DNA from: Brachionus plicatilis
Taxonomy: Eukaryota; Rotifera; Eurotatoria; Ploima; Brachionidae
Assembly: GCA_010279815.1 (NCBI GenBank)
Contig: QEOQ01000206.1
Span: forward strand, 1,492,785-1,556,784
Direction: 5' to 3'
Length of the DNA stretch: 64,000 nucleotides
Made by a program: the position numbers and the translations under genes
Notes under the pieces: model-generated
The model's input: only the letters and a program-made list of their open reading frames with translations
Told to the model about the DNA's origin: nothing
The model's database searches: none
Shown here: positions 20,418-31,589 of the stretch, one piece after another
How the letters are laid out: each line of letters opens with the position of its first letter
How positions within the stretch are numbered: position 1 is the first letter of the stretch

Positions 20418-20982
20418 AATCTAATTATCCGTTCTCAACACAAGTAGTGATATCGACCTTGAATTGGCTGATATTATTAACACAATCGACTCGACATTAG
20501 AGGATTGTACTCAATCGACCACATTTAAATGAAAAGAAATCTGTCTGAATCCGATTCCTAAGCATTTAGTAGAAGAAATAAAATTAAAACATCAAATTAA
20601 AAGATTGAAACAAAAGACATAATCACCATTAGGGCTGCCATCTTTACTTTACCAGTAAAGTAAAGCAACCGTATTTACTCACTTTACTTTCTAAAATAAA
20701 TCTTTTTTATGAAAATATAGGTTATAAACCTTCGAATTATTAGTGAAATATTAGTTTTCAGAAAAAGTAAATAAAGTAAAGCAAGTCACTATACTTGCTT
20801 TACTTTTTGAAATTTGGCTTTTTAATAAGAAAATAAAGAAAATTTTGCTTGAAATCTTGCGTTTTTCTACAAAATTTATTGTTTTTAGAAAAAGTAAAGA
20901 AAGTAAAGTAAAAACTTTACTTTACTTGTAAAAAGTAAAGTTATGAAAAAAAATCCAAATTTGCATATTTCAGTTGTTAGAT

Positions 20983-21492
20983 GGCTCCGTATCAAAATAG
21001 CAATTATCGAAATAGCTAAAAATTTACCTGAGATTTTTATTTTAATCAAATTAGCTAAATTAAAAATAGCTATAAATAAAAATTAATTAAATTAAAATAG
21101 CTAATTTATTTTTTTAGTCAATTTAAATAAAAATCCAATAAAAATCATAAAAATCAATTGAGTTGTGAAAATAAAAAATCTATTAGGGTCATTGACTCCA
21201 GAGTCATGAGTTAATCAAAAATTGTTCTTCTTTTTTTGTAATTTTTAAAAAATCAGGAAACGTAATTTCGATATTTCAATCGAATCCATTTACTTATTAC
21301 TAATAAAATAAATCACAATAAAATTTTTATTTAATTGAAAGCTTTTTTGAAACTTTTGTTTGTAGCTATTTTGATAATTGCTAATTTAATTTAACAATTA
21401 GGGGAAAAAAATAGCTAAAAAAAAATTAGCGGTTTTAATAATAGCTGTTTTAATAAAAGCTATTTTGATAATTGCTATTTTGATACGCTCCC
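20983..21492. mobile_element. 510-bp MULE-like insert in the hAT left arm
   Basis: Ends GGCTCCGTATCAAAATAGC and inverted GGGAGCGTATCAAAATAGC. The 10-bp sequence GTTGTTAGAT occurs on both sides (20973-20982 and 21493-21502). The matching place in the hAT right arm (near 22007-22035, inverted) is uninterrupted and has a single copy, so it is an empty-site control. A 9-11-bp duplication is characteristic of Mutator-like elements. The interior repeats AAAATAGC/GCTATTTT motifs and encodes nothing. Confidence 0.85.
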
Positions 21493-22317
21493 GTTGTTAG
21501 ATATATTTTTATTCATTTTTAATTCTCCTAAAATCAAACTGGATTAGAATCAATAAAAGTTGTTGATAAAAACAAACAAAAATATTATTAATAAATTCGT
21601 TTTGAAATTTTATTTTTTAACCAGTAACCAGAAGATATTTAGTATCACCTTTGACATCGGTACCGAGTGAATCGGCCTTTAGTGTGGCAAACTTTATTCA
21701 AAGAAAAGAAAGAAGTTCGCTTTCTCCAAAAAATTTAAGATTGTGCATGTTATTAAGAAACATTAGCATATTAAATATATAATTTTTTTCATTTTTTATT
21801 TAATATTCCATGACAAAGAAAATTAAAATGTTATGAATAAAATGTAATAAAAGTCAAATTTGTTCTTCTTATTCTTGAATCGAGATTCTTAATAAATAAA
21901 ATTTGAAAACGAATTTATTAATAATATTTTTGTTTGTTTTTATCAACAACTTTTATTGATTCTTATCTTGTTTGATTTTAGGAGAACTAAAAATGAATAA
22001 AAATATATCTAACAACTGAAATATGCAAATTTGGTTAAATCTTTCACTTTACCTTATTAAAGTACAGGCAAAGTTAATTAAAGTAAATGTTATTAGTATT
22101 TTTTTTCAATTCTGAATTCAAAAGTTTCCGTAAAAGTAAATATTTTTTTCATAACTTTACTTTTTACAAGTAAAGTAAAGTTTTTACTTTACTTTCTTTA
22201 CTTTTTCTAAAAACAATAAATTTTGTAGAAAAACGTAAGATTTCAAGCAATATTTTCTTTATTTTCTTATTAAAAAGCCAAATTTCAAAAAGTAAAGCAA
22301 GTTTAGTGACTTGCTTA

Positions 22318-23092
22318 TCTAATTATTTAAAATTTCACGAAGTTAGCGAGTTATAGATGTCAAGGTCGAAAGTTATCGATGTCAAAGTTGAATAGTTAGA
22401 GAGAAAAGATAATTGATTGATTACCAATTATCAATTAAGTATTAATATATATTAAATATATATATATATATCGAACAATTAAGAATTTGTTAATTAAGAA
22501 TTATTATTTATTATAAATGTAATTGGAGTTTATTATTCTTTTTTGTTGTTCTTAGAGTCATAAAAGTCAATTAGAGTACTAAGTTAATATACTTTTAGGC
22601 CAACCTATTATTTTACTTAGAAATGTCTCAGCCTCGGAAGGATTGTGTAACGGTACCAGGCTTATTTGTAGAAATTTTTACAGTAAAATATTGAATGTCA
22701 AATAGCTGTTGGATCTAATGCTAAAAAAATAGTTTACATACCGAGAATGCCATTGATTCCAACTGATGCAAGTTTACCTTTCGAATTAAAAAGGCTTCAA
22801 TTTCCTATACGACCAGCGTTTGCAATGAGTATAAATAAATCTCAAGGACAAACTTTAGAACACGTAGGGGTTTACTTAAACGAACCTGTTTTTACTCATG
22901 GGCAATTATATGTAGCCTTTTCAAGAGTGACAAATAAAAAAAATCTCAAGATTTGCATGAATCATCCAAATAACTTAACAAAAAACATAGTTTATACTAA
23001 GATTTTTCAATAAATTTTTTAGTGTGTTCTGCAATTTTTTTTCTTAATTTTATTTAAATTCCCCCAGCAGCGATGAAACGGGTATCTACTAG
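22318..23092 (+). mobile_element. 775-bp Helitron with both termini
   Basis: Starts A|TCTAATTATTTAAAATTTCACGAAG, the classic Helitron 5' pattern, and ends ...CGGGTATCTACTAG|T with the CTRR end (CTAG) followed by host T. Comparison with the other hAT arm shows that its 3' junction falls exactly before TATTTCACTAATAATTCG. The left junction lacks about 26 bp of the arm, so a small deletion accompanied or followed insertion. It contains an (AT)n run near 22452-22472 and a helicase fragment on the + strand. Confidence 0.85.
22593..23013 (+). pseudogene. Helitron Rep/Helicase C-terminal (PIF1-like) fragment
   Basis: Translation in two frames gives LRN then [21 protein letters not shown], a shift near 22695, then [18 protein letters not shown] at 22747 and [20 protein letters not shown], followed by [11 protein letters not shown]. 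These are the standard motifs V-VI region of Helitron/PIF1 helicases. Only the last roughly 140 residues remain, with no Rep nuclease, so it cannot drive transposition alone. Confidence 0.85.
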
Positions 23093-23238
23093 TATTTCAC
23101 TAATAATTCGAAGGTTTATATTTATATTTACCTATATTTTCACAAAATTGATTTATTTTAAAAAGTAAAGTTACTAAATACGGTTGCCTTACTTTACTGG
23201 TTAAGTAAAGAAAAAGTAAAGTAAAGATTGCAGCCCTA

Positions 23239-23832
23239 ATCACCATTACTAAATAAACTTTTCAACTTATTAAACAACCGAATTGAAAAACAACTAGCAC
23301 GAATAAAAGCCCAAACTATAGAGTTTCAGATCAAAGATATAATTAAATTCAATCAAAACGATTCTAAATGTTGGAAAGCCTTGAAAGAATTTGAGAATTC
23401 ACGCAAGAAGGCGACAGGGAATTCTTTAAAAATCAAAAGCCAGAATGGCATGGTTTTAGATGATGAATTGAAAATTGCGAACGCATTCGGGAAAAATTTA
23501 CAATAATTTTCAACGACGACCCTAAAATCGAAATATCGAAAAGAAACATCACTTTAATGAAAGTAGTTATTGAAGCCTTATTAGACAGACGCGAATTTTT
23601 AATGCCCTTAATTCAACCAATTTAAAATCAGCTTCTGGTATTGACAAGGTAAACAATAAAGTTATTGTAAATTGCCCACACAAATTTCTTAATCGCATTT
23701 TTAAACTCTTCGACGACGCTGCCATCAAAATTCGCCATATACCCTCCCAGTTAAAAATATCTAAAATAATCATGATTCCAAAAAAAAGACAATTCACCAG
23801 ATAATTTCAATTCATATAGACCAATCTCTTAA
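23239..23832 (+). pseudogene. LINE reverse transcriptase N-terminal region
   Basis: Continues the LINE after the hAT. It reads LLNKLFNLLNNRIEKQLARI, then a linker, then TNLKSASGIDKVNNKVIVNC and IIMIPKK, typical of the fingers region just before the SYRP motif. There are at least two frameshifts. It is cut by the next insertion around 23833. Confidence 0.8.
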
Positions 23833-23912
23833 TAAGTATTAACAATCCGGTTTCAAAAAGAACTGATTTCAAAAATTTGGTTCGGTTTCGAACCGGTCGA
23901 CCAACCCTACAT

Positions 23913-24452
23913 CGGTGCTTTCCTAAATGGTGAACTGAGATCACCAAAAATTTGTGAACCTCTTTTTTGTGAGCTAATTTTTGTGCACTATTTTTTGTTT
24001 GAACTGAAATAAAATAGCTTTTGAAATTTAAATCAAACAAAAAATTCTTTTATTCTTCATAAGTTTTAAATTATTACAAAATATAAAAAGCTAAAGCTCT
24101 TTTACTTGAATAAAAATCGTATGAAAATGTACCAATCACTGAAGAGGCTGACAAAATTGTAAATGAAATATTTGAAAAAGCGGATGATGATGTGTTGTGT
24201 GATCTTTGTTTAGTAAAAGGCATTTAAAAAAAATGTAAGGGTAACTGGGTTTTTTTAATAAAATTTTTTAAATTAATTTATGGTTTCGAGAATTTTTTTT
24301 TGGTGTCAATTATTTAAAATTTTTCGGAACTGTAGATCACAAAATTTTTTTACACGTGAACTGTAGCTCACGAAAATCACAGTTCACCATTTCACGTAAA
24401 TGTCAGCTCGCCAGTTCACGTAAATGTCAGTTCACCATTTAGGGTAGCACCG
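23913..24452. mobile_element. 540-bp TIR element inside the LINE
   Basis: Inverted ends CGGTGCTTTCCTAAATGGTG and CGGTGCTACCCTAAATGGTG. The right subterminal part repeats CACGTAAATGTCAG. No clear target duplication was resolved. The adjoining 23833-23912 has a separate palindromic CCGGTTT.../AACCGG motif that may belong to another small insertion. The element carries one short coding relic. Confidence 0.7.
24123..24227 (+). pseudogene. C-terminal coding relic, family unknown
   Basis: Frame beginning ENVPITEEADKIVNEIFEKA and ending DVLCDLCLVKGI before TAA. The composition is clearly protein-like against the AT-rich background. It lies in the centre of the 540-bp TIR element, so it is probably the tail of that element's transposase, but I cannot name the family. 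Confidence 0.4.
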
Positions 24453-24480
24453 TTGCATCTCACTGTTGCACTGTTGTAAA

Positions 24481-25078
24481 TAATTAATAATTTGAAACTT
24501 CAAAACTGGATCGAAACCAAAGGATTACTTCCACCGTGTCAATCTCGATTTAGGAAGAACATGAGCACTCAAGATCAAATATTTCGCCTAAGTAAATAAA
24601 TAATCCTTGGTTTCACCAAAAAAGAATACACAAGTTCAGTCTTTTCGAAAGGCTTTCGATAAAATATCCCATATTGGAATTCTTTATAAACTTAGAAATT
24701 AGGAATAAATTAGTACCTGCTCGAATGGATAAAACAATACCTGGTTAAAAGACAATCCCTAGTTTCAGTAAACAATAAACTTTCAAAAGAATTCGAAATT
24801 TCAACTGGAGTCCCACAAGGAAGCTGCTTATCACCTACTCTTTATTCATTGTTTTTTAGCGACATTGCTAGTCTCATTCCAAAAATTGTAAATTTAGCGT
24901 TGTTTGCTGATGACTTATGTATTTGGTATTCACAAAAATCTCTAAGAGTAACTGAAAAGACGCTAAAACTAAGCATCATTCGAATTAAAAAATATTGCGA
25001 AAAATGGGGTCTTGTCATAAACACCAACAAAACTTTCCACACGGTTTTCACTACAGCTGGCTACAAACACAACTATTA
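24481..25078 (+). pseudogene. LINE reverse transcriptase core with FADD box
   Basis: Decayed frames give LLPPCQSRFRKNMSTQDQIF, a damaged F-KAFDKIPH block, then ISTGVPQGSCLSPTLYSLF and LALFADDLCIWYS, where FADD is the catalytic box, and KYCEKWGLVINTNKT. This is the palm of a CR1/Jockey-like LINE. The uninterrupted part is 24849-25079. The frame is then cut by the mariner insertion at 25079. Confidence 0.85.
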
Positions 25079-25800
25079 GGTTGTTTAATAAGTTTTTTTG
25101 TTTTTTTCTAGACTTTATTTATTTATAAAAACTAAAATAAAATATAATTAGTCATTAAATTAATTTCCTTCGATAGAAATACACATCTCCCATCTTTCTG
25201 GTAGCATTTTGATCCCTCGCTCGTAGAAGCTGGCTGGTTTTGAGGTGAAATATTCTGAAATCAACTGATGTCTTTTTTGATTTCCTCCAAGTCTGAGTAA
25301 TTTTTTTCACTGAGGAAGTGCTGCATGGATCGGAACAAATGGTAATCTGAAGGTGCTAAGTCTGGTGAATAAGCCGGGTGAGATAAGACTTCCCAGCCTA
25401 GATTATCTTTCGTGTTCCTAGTCATTTTTGCAAAATGTGGCCTAGCGTTGTCATTTAAAAGAAACACTTTTCGCTCTCCTTTAGCTCTGTGTGGCTTTTT
25501 TAGTAATTGCGAACATTCATAGTGTTCTCTCAATAAACGAAACAAATCGATTTGGTAGCCTCTGTCGCATTTTTTCCTTCGTTAAACTTGAATAACATGC
25601 AATGGCGGATATGCATTTTTTTGTCATACATTTTTATTTAGTTAATTATTTAGAAATTTAAAAAGCAAACATATAATCTTATATATCATTTGAAAGAACA
25701 AGAGTTGCTCTTTCAAATGATGTACAACATTGCATAAAAAGTTTAATCTTTGATGAGATTTTTTCATTTAAAAATCGACGAAAAAACTTATTAAACAACC
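25079..25800 (-). mobile_element. 722-bp mariner relic, TA target duplication
   Basis: The terminal repeats begin GGTTGTTTAATAAGTTTTTT and are preceded by TA on each side (25077-25078 and 25801-25802). The size is about half a full mariner, and the internal sequence encodes only the last part of the transposase on the minus strand. The insertion splits the LINE thumb region. Confidence 0.88.
25261..25545 (-). pseudogene. Mariner transposase C-terminal fragment
   Basis: 94-codon frame with LLNDNARPHFA and HPAYSPDLAPSDYHLF. These are the second and third catalytic-Asp regions of the mariner D,D34D transposase. The first catalytic region and the DNA-binding domain are missing; decayed sequence extends leftward in the transcription sense. 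It is not functional. Confidence 0.9.
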
Positions 25801-26440
25801 TAATATGAAACAAAGTATTAGCTCATTTGTCGATCAGTCCCATTAGACCCGTTCCCAACTTTTTAGGCATCAAATTTGATTCAAAGCTTAACTTCAATAA
25901 CAGATAGAGTGAGACGATCAAGTTAGTGATTAAGAGTTTGATTATGTTCAGCACTCTCATCAAGAATTTTAATTGTTTCTAACTTTTCTTTTTCAAATAA
26001 AGTCTTTAAAAAAATATTTTTCTTTTTTTTATTGGGTCAAAATTGACCCATTTTGGCCCACAACCTCACTTTTGCTATTTTGGTTAAAAGTTAAGTTAAG
26101 GTAATCAATAAATTAAAAGGTCTGTTCAATTATCGTTCCTAAGGACAAAGAGAACACGTGAAAATTAAGCAGACTATTTTAAGTTTTTTTTAAGTTGATT
26201 TATCTTAAAAAAAGCGAATTCTAGTTCTGATAGACTAGAACTAATTAAGCTTTTTCGATAAAAACAACAAAATGACAGGCGAATTTTTTTTTTAAAAGAG
26301 ACTCATTTTTTAAAACTACTCAAATTAAAGGAAATTTTAGAATCGAAATTCTGTTCGTGGTTCGTGGTTAATTTTAAATTATTTCACTTTTCTTGATTTT
26401 TTTATTTATACTTCAGGAACTCAAACCCGGTACAAAACGA

Positions 26441-27689
26441 ATGATAATCTATCTCCAAAGTTATATCCAAAAATCTTAAACTGATCATTTATCGAAATGA
26501 AATCAATAGCCACCAAGAAATTAAGTTTTTATTAATTAAATTTGTTTTGATATTAAATTTTAATATAGTAATAGACGAAATTGAGAGAAGGAGAAGGTGG
26601 AATTAAAAGAAATCTAACAATTCTTTTTCTTTTAGAAACAAGAAAAAAAATTTTTACATGACAAGTGACTGGTGAATTTTCTTCTAAATGAGATACATTT
26701 TTTTGAGAAAAATAATTCAAACAATTTTTTAACTCAAATGCAGAGTTGTTTAAAGGCCCAAAATAAAGTCCAAGTCCGGACTTATTTTTTTAATTTTTTT
26801 CAAAAGTCCAAGTCCGAAGTCCAAGTATGGAAAAAAGTCTAATATACCTTAATAATATCTAAGAATAAATTGAATTTAATTTTTTTTCCTTAAAAATATT
26901 AAACGATGTTTTATAAAAATATCCAAAATCAATTTAGAAACATATCGCTCTAAATTTTTTAATTAGGTGAATGGCTTATTTAATGTGTAAAAATAAGTTC
27001 CATTTTTGAACTAATTTAATTTTTTTTCAATAAAAAATGAAATGCTTCAAGATAAAAAAAATCTTTATCTAAAAATTTAGAATGTTTAAATAATTCATTT
27101 TCTACTGGAAAAGGTATGTTTAAAAAAAAACATCACTCAAAAAAAACACCTGGTTAAAATAAAATGATGGGAGTTTTTTTTACACGAAAAATGATGTTTT
27201 ATAAAAATCAAATGGAATGTGAATGTTTTCAAAGAATAATATAAAACTAAATGATAGTTTTAAGAATAAAAATTTAAAAAATAAATCAGAAATTTCCTTT
27301 TAAAAACTTTTAATATCTGATATATTTAAATATTAGAGTATTTTGATTTTACTTTTTTTAATAATTTTTCTAATAAATTTAGGATATAAGTAAATCAGAT
27401 AAAATGTTTGTCTTTTTTAAAGAAAGTTATTTTCTTATTTAAAAAAAAATAAAATCTAACGATTTTTTTTTAAACAATAAAAAATAAAAATTCTGTATTG
27501 ATGTAAACTATTTAATTTCAATGTAATAAGATTGGAAAATTAGCTCCCTTTTATTTTTTAAAAAAATAAATTTTAAACATCGCACTTTTTTCATGCTTAT
27601 TAAAAATTGTATGAAAATTTCCATCAAAAGACGAAAAAAAATACACCATATATGCTTTAAATTTTTTTTACTGATTGATAGAAAATTGA
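26441..27689. other. AT-rich spacer with a hAT-like repeat trace
   Basis: Around 26741-26840 the phrase CAGAGTTG is followed by repeated AGTCCAAGTCCGGACTT motifs. These resemble the interior of the 84-bp hAT MITE at 16377, but no partner end or target duplication is seen. The rest is AT-rich without coding signal. Confidence 0.4.
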
Positions 27690-28800
27690 ACTAATTTTAA
27701 TACCGGCTCAATCTTAAATGGTCTTAATTTCATCATAGCGTATTGTGACGATATTACAATTCTATGATCCTTTTCTGGACATGCCAACATAATAATGGTA
27801 GAGAGATTCGGTATTTCAAAAGAATGGAAACTGTACTTTTATCCTAGAAAATCAGTTAGCATAACTATGACCTACTATTTTCAAGAAAAATTTGGTATAA
27901 ACAGAGTTTAGCTATCCTAATGTTGATGGTTTTGTATATTTGGGTCTTCCAATAGGTAGCAAGTTTTTTGAACAGAAATAGAGGAAATTTGAAAAAAGTT
28001 TTTACTCTTCATTTTATAATAATAATAATAAAGAGTAACTACAGTAAATGACCCACGTTTGGTCAGTTACGAAGCTTAGAGACAGTAGACTCCAAGCTAT
28101 GGTAGCTTATATTGTTTGCGCTTTGTCAAACTTGTTTTTAAAACCATTAACTGTTCTGGATTCACATATTTGTGTTGGCAGTTTGTTCCATCCTTTCACC
28201 ACTCTATTTGTGAAAAAGTTTTCTCTTTTTCTACAATTTGTTCGTTGCTGTCTTAAACGATGTGGATCCCCTCTAATGGACCCAGCCGGTCCAGTCTGCG
28301 AGAGTGAGTTAGCAGGCATGTTTGGATGAAACCAGTTTACTTTATTGTAGCCCCTGACAAATTTGAACATCTGTATCATATCTCCTCTTTCTCTCCTTTC
28401 AGACAGTTTTTGCAGCCTTAATTTTCTTAGTCTCTCCTCATATGTCATATGTCTGAGTTGATGTATTGACTTCGTGGCCCTTCTTTGTACCATTTCAAGA
28501 CAAGATTATCTTGGTTGTAAACCAATTGTCTCCAATCCTCTAATCTTATTTGATTTTTATTTAAACAATATTTTCAGTCAATCTTTTTATACATTCTGTC
28601 AATATTCTTATTCCGAACAGTATGCTCAGTGAACTAGACACAAAACAGAGTTTGTTAGAACAAAACTAAGTGGATTATTGGGTTGAAAAATTTAAATCTA
28701 GTGACGTCACTGTATGATGCATTTAAGGTGTAGTCAGTCAGTAAGGTTTTTATGACATATAATTTACTTTTTAGAGCAACTAATGAGGATGCACATTATG
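27690..28800 (+). pseudogene. Second CDD-type LINE reverse transcriptase remnant, interrupted
   Basis: The 27720-28000 part translates to FIIAYCDDITIL, a short gap, GHANIMVERFGISKEWKLYF, then NVDGFVYLGLPIGSKFF, which is the palm-to-thumb path with a YCDD box. After an inserted LINE tail it resumes at about 28510 with LGCKPIVSNPLILFDFYLNN and later RTKLSGLLG. It belongs with the minus-strand remnant at 19541-20417 by its CDD box. Stops and frameshifts are present throughout. Confidence 0.65.
28014..28505 (-). pseudogene. 5'-truncated LINE 3' end with ATT-type tail
   Basis: The minus-strand frame 28107-28493 reads MVQRRATKSIHQLRHMTYEE, then GDMIQMFKFVRG, and ends FFTNRVVKGWNKLP...FKNKFDKA, the standard C-terminus of many LINE polymerases. 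A (TAA/ATT)n tract at 28014-28032 is its 3' tail. The reverse-strand open frame over the same bases is a shadow. It is inserted within the CDD-type LINE remnant. Confidence 0.85.
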
Positions 28801-31098
28801 TAAAGAAATTTTATAGTCCATTCGTAAAAGCCAATCAACAGTAGAAAAATGTGTAGTTCTGGGTGAATTTTTCAATTTAATTTAAACATTGCCTGAATTG
28901 GCGTTAATTGAATCAATGAATAAAAATAATAAATATTAAATTTTAACTTTTTTTAAATTTGGTTTTATTTTATTTCAGTTTTTTTTAATCTGAACGAAGT
29001 TTTTTAAAATCTCAGTTTAGGCTCAATTGATAAATAAAATGATGAAAACTGTAGCCAGAAGTAAGTTTATTGATATTGAATTGTAATATTCAAATGTTTT
29101 TTGTCACCATTTTTCGATTTTGCCATCAATTCAATTAGATTATTACTATTCTTAAAATTATATTTTAAATTTGTTGAGTAATTTTTTGAATTTTAGATAA
29201 ATAGGTGCGATATTAAAAACCAAAAATATTAAAATAAATGAATTCAAATTAATACGAATAATGAAAAGGCATTTTTAGGAAAATATTTTTCTTTTAAAAA
29301 TATTGCTTATACGAGTAGAGTTATTTGCTAAAAACTTTAGATTTAATAGTTTGGATTGAGATAAAATAGCTCTTTGCTAACTTATAGATTCTTTTGAAAA
29401 AAAAAAACAAAAAATGAATGGAGCATTGGTTCAATTATGGTAGAACAATGATTCAGAAAACCGAAATTTCTGAAATTATCAAATATAATGAATTATTTTA
29501 AATTTATTTTAGGACTTTTTTAAGAATCAGCTTGAAAGTCACTATTTATAAATTTAAATAAATAATTAATTAAAATCTTAAGTATTTTATGACTAGGATA
29601 ATTATAATCATTAAATATTAATAAAGATTAATATAATCATTAAATATTAATAAATATTATAAAAGATTAATTTCTCTTCCTATTATCATCGATTCTTTAT
29701 CGATTCATTAAAGAAAGATAGATGGATTCGATTTTATAATAAAAAAAAATTAAAAAATGTCGCATTAAAAAAATTTTAAATACCAAATCATTTAGTATAA
29801 TTTTTTTATTTTAAGTTGGATAGAAGATAAGATGTTTAATAACAATTCATTCTCAAAAATAAGGTTTGAAATTCTCTGAATCTAACTGAAATGAAGTAAT
29901 AAGTGAAAGTCTTAACAGATCTTTTGATGTTGCTTCTTATTATATTTAAAATATATCTTTTAGTTAAAAGAACTCCGTAAATAGCGCGCTAAAGATTCAA
30001 AAATCATACATAAAACCATGTTTTCAAAAAAAATATTCATAAACTATTACAGATACTTTTTTATTATATTTACCTTTTAAAGACAGATAATTAAAATTAA
30101 TGTAGATTATGGTCAGAAATTCAATCGAATTTAAGTTTTAGTGTTTTAGTGTATTAAAAAAAGGTAATTTCATAGTATTGTGTTTTTATTTAAATTAATG
30201 AATGTTAAAATTATTTATGTTAAATTTCAACTTAAAAATCATTTTGATCCATTAGGATTTAAATGAGAAAAAAAATAAATTTAATCTTTTCTTTATACAA
30301 ACATTTTTCTAATGTATTTCAATAACTATTGTACATTCATTTTTTATCCAATTTTATTAAGTAAAGGTCCATAATTTTTATCATCACAAATTTTAATAAA
30401 CATTTGGCTAATTTTAATAGAAACAAATTAAATTTTTTAAAATTTTAATCTAATTTAATAAAAACTAAGCCTATTTTAATAAAAAAATATCTTTTAAAAA
30501 TAATTTCAGAAATAAAAATGTCAATTTCGAATGCTTTTAAACAGATAGCATCTGAAGTCGACTGAAGATAATGAAAGTAACTTAATTTTAGAAGAAGGTC
30601 ACAGATAAATCTCAATATTATTTTATTTTATCATAAATAATAATAAAAATTGTTAAATAAATATTTTTTATTTGATAAATCAATCAAAAAATCAAAAAAA
30701 AATGCTAAGTTTATTCAAGTAAGTAAGTTCACTCACATCTACTTAGTCTAAATAAAGAACTTTTTAGAAACCTGATGAGAAAATGCTGCATAGATTAAAT
30801 TGTGCACAAATAAAAAAGCCTCCTTTTATTAATAGTTTATTAAGAATAATAAAAATAAAAATAAATTATAGTTGGAGTGTTAAGAACCGAAAAAATCCAA
30901 GTTGAAAGCAAGAGTAGATCTGTGTAATTCTATTTGTAAATTTCTTTTCTTTTCTTTTATTTGAATTGTAATAAAATTATTTTAAAATAAAATTTAAATT
31001 GTTCGATAGATTTGTTTTAAAGTAAGGTTAAATTATTTTTAAATTATAAATTCGTCTTATTAGATCTGTTTCGGTCTTAAGTCTGTGAATAAAATCGC
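28801..31098. other. 2.3 kb of AT-rich DNA without recognised features
   Basis: Both strands were read for motifs. There is no open frame of note, no recognised transposon ends and no RNA gene. The right end will contain the 3' UTR of the minus-strand profilin gene. Confidence 0.5.
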
Positions 31099-31589
31099 CT
31101 AATATCCATGCTTGGTCAAATAGTCTATTATTTTACCGACGTGTGTCAGCGCAATTTCGCTTTTAATTGTTTGGTCGTGTAGAGCAATGATACAACCTTG
31201 ATATAAAAAAAAAACATAAAAAAGGCTTAAAAAGCTTTATAAAGTTAGTTTACATTGGGCTGATCGGCAAGCTACAATACCACTTTGTCCTTTCTTCAAG
31301 ACTACAGAGACGCCCGGATCTCCTCTCACTAAAATGTATCTTTCATTGCCGACTGTAACTCCACTGGCGGCCTTGGAACTATCAAGAGTTGAGGACACAA
31401 CCTGTCGAATAGATTCAGCCGTCATCTAAAAATGAACAATTAAGCTTAGGCAGCTTATTTAAGGGTGGGCAAAAAACGTACTGGAAATCCCTGGGAAGTT
31501 GCCCACACTGAGCCATCGTGACCAAAGATACCACAGGCGGTCAAGCTCTTAGTGGCCATTAAAGTCTCAACATATCCTTGCCAGCTCAT
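31099..31589 (-). CDS. PFN: Profilin, 3 exons
   Basis: Exons (high to low) 31589-31482, 31425-31254, 31196-31099. They sum to 378 nt, 125 aa plus stop, the usual profilin size. The N-terminus [11 protein letters not shown] carries the conserved Trp-x-x-Tyr of the poly-proline site. [17 protein letters not shown], the mid-region [11 protein letters not shown] and the C-terminal [12 protein letters not shown] are also typical. Profilin binds monomeric actin in the cytosol, promotes ADP-ATP exchange and delivers actin to formin or Ena/VASP proteins through poly-proline. Both introns are GT-AG and about 57 bp long. The start codon is the only in-frame Met matching the family N-terminus. An intron-retaining reading of exon 2 would end after AQCKLTL, which lacks the C-terminal helix. 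Confidence 0.95.

Larger units (their letters stand above)
20630..23238. mobile_element. 2.6-kb hAT element with long inverted arms and 8-bp target duplication
   Basis: The ends read TAGGGCTGCCATC and (inverted) TAGGGCTGCAATC, a hAT-type terminus. ATCACCAT flanks both sides (20622-20629 and 23239-23246), and joining the flanks restores the LINE reading. The arms are several hundred bp long and rich in AGTAAAGTAAAG motifs (20630-21615 versus 21899-23238), each later interrupted by another insertion. The unique centre (about 21616-21898) has no hAT transposase frame, so the element is non-autonomous. Confidence 0.88.
20418..26440 (+). mobile_element. Degenerate LINE split by at least four transposons
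   Basis: LINE pieces in order: 20418-20629 (region between endonuclease and RT), 23239-23832 (RT N-terminal part with SASGIDKVNNKVI and IIMIPKK), 24481-25078 (RT core) and 25803 to about 26440 (FLGIKFDSKLNFNN and a 3' end with ACCCGGTACAAAACGAA). The gaps are filled by a hAT element, a 540-bp TIR element and a mariner relic. Several stops and frameshifts show that it is dead. Confidence 0.85.

Noticed and set aside
28048..28329. 93-codon plus frame
   Set aside because: Shadow of the minus-strand LINE C-terminal frame, which has clear family motifs.
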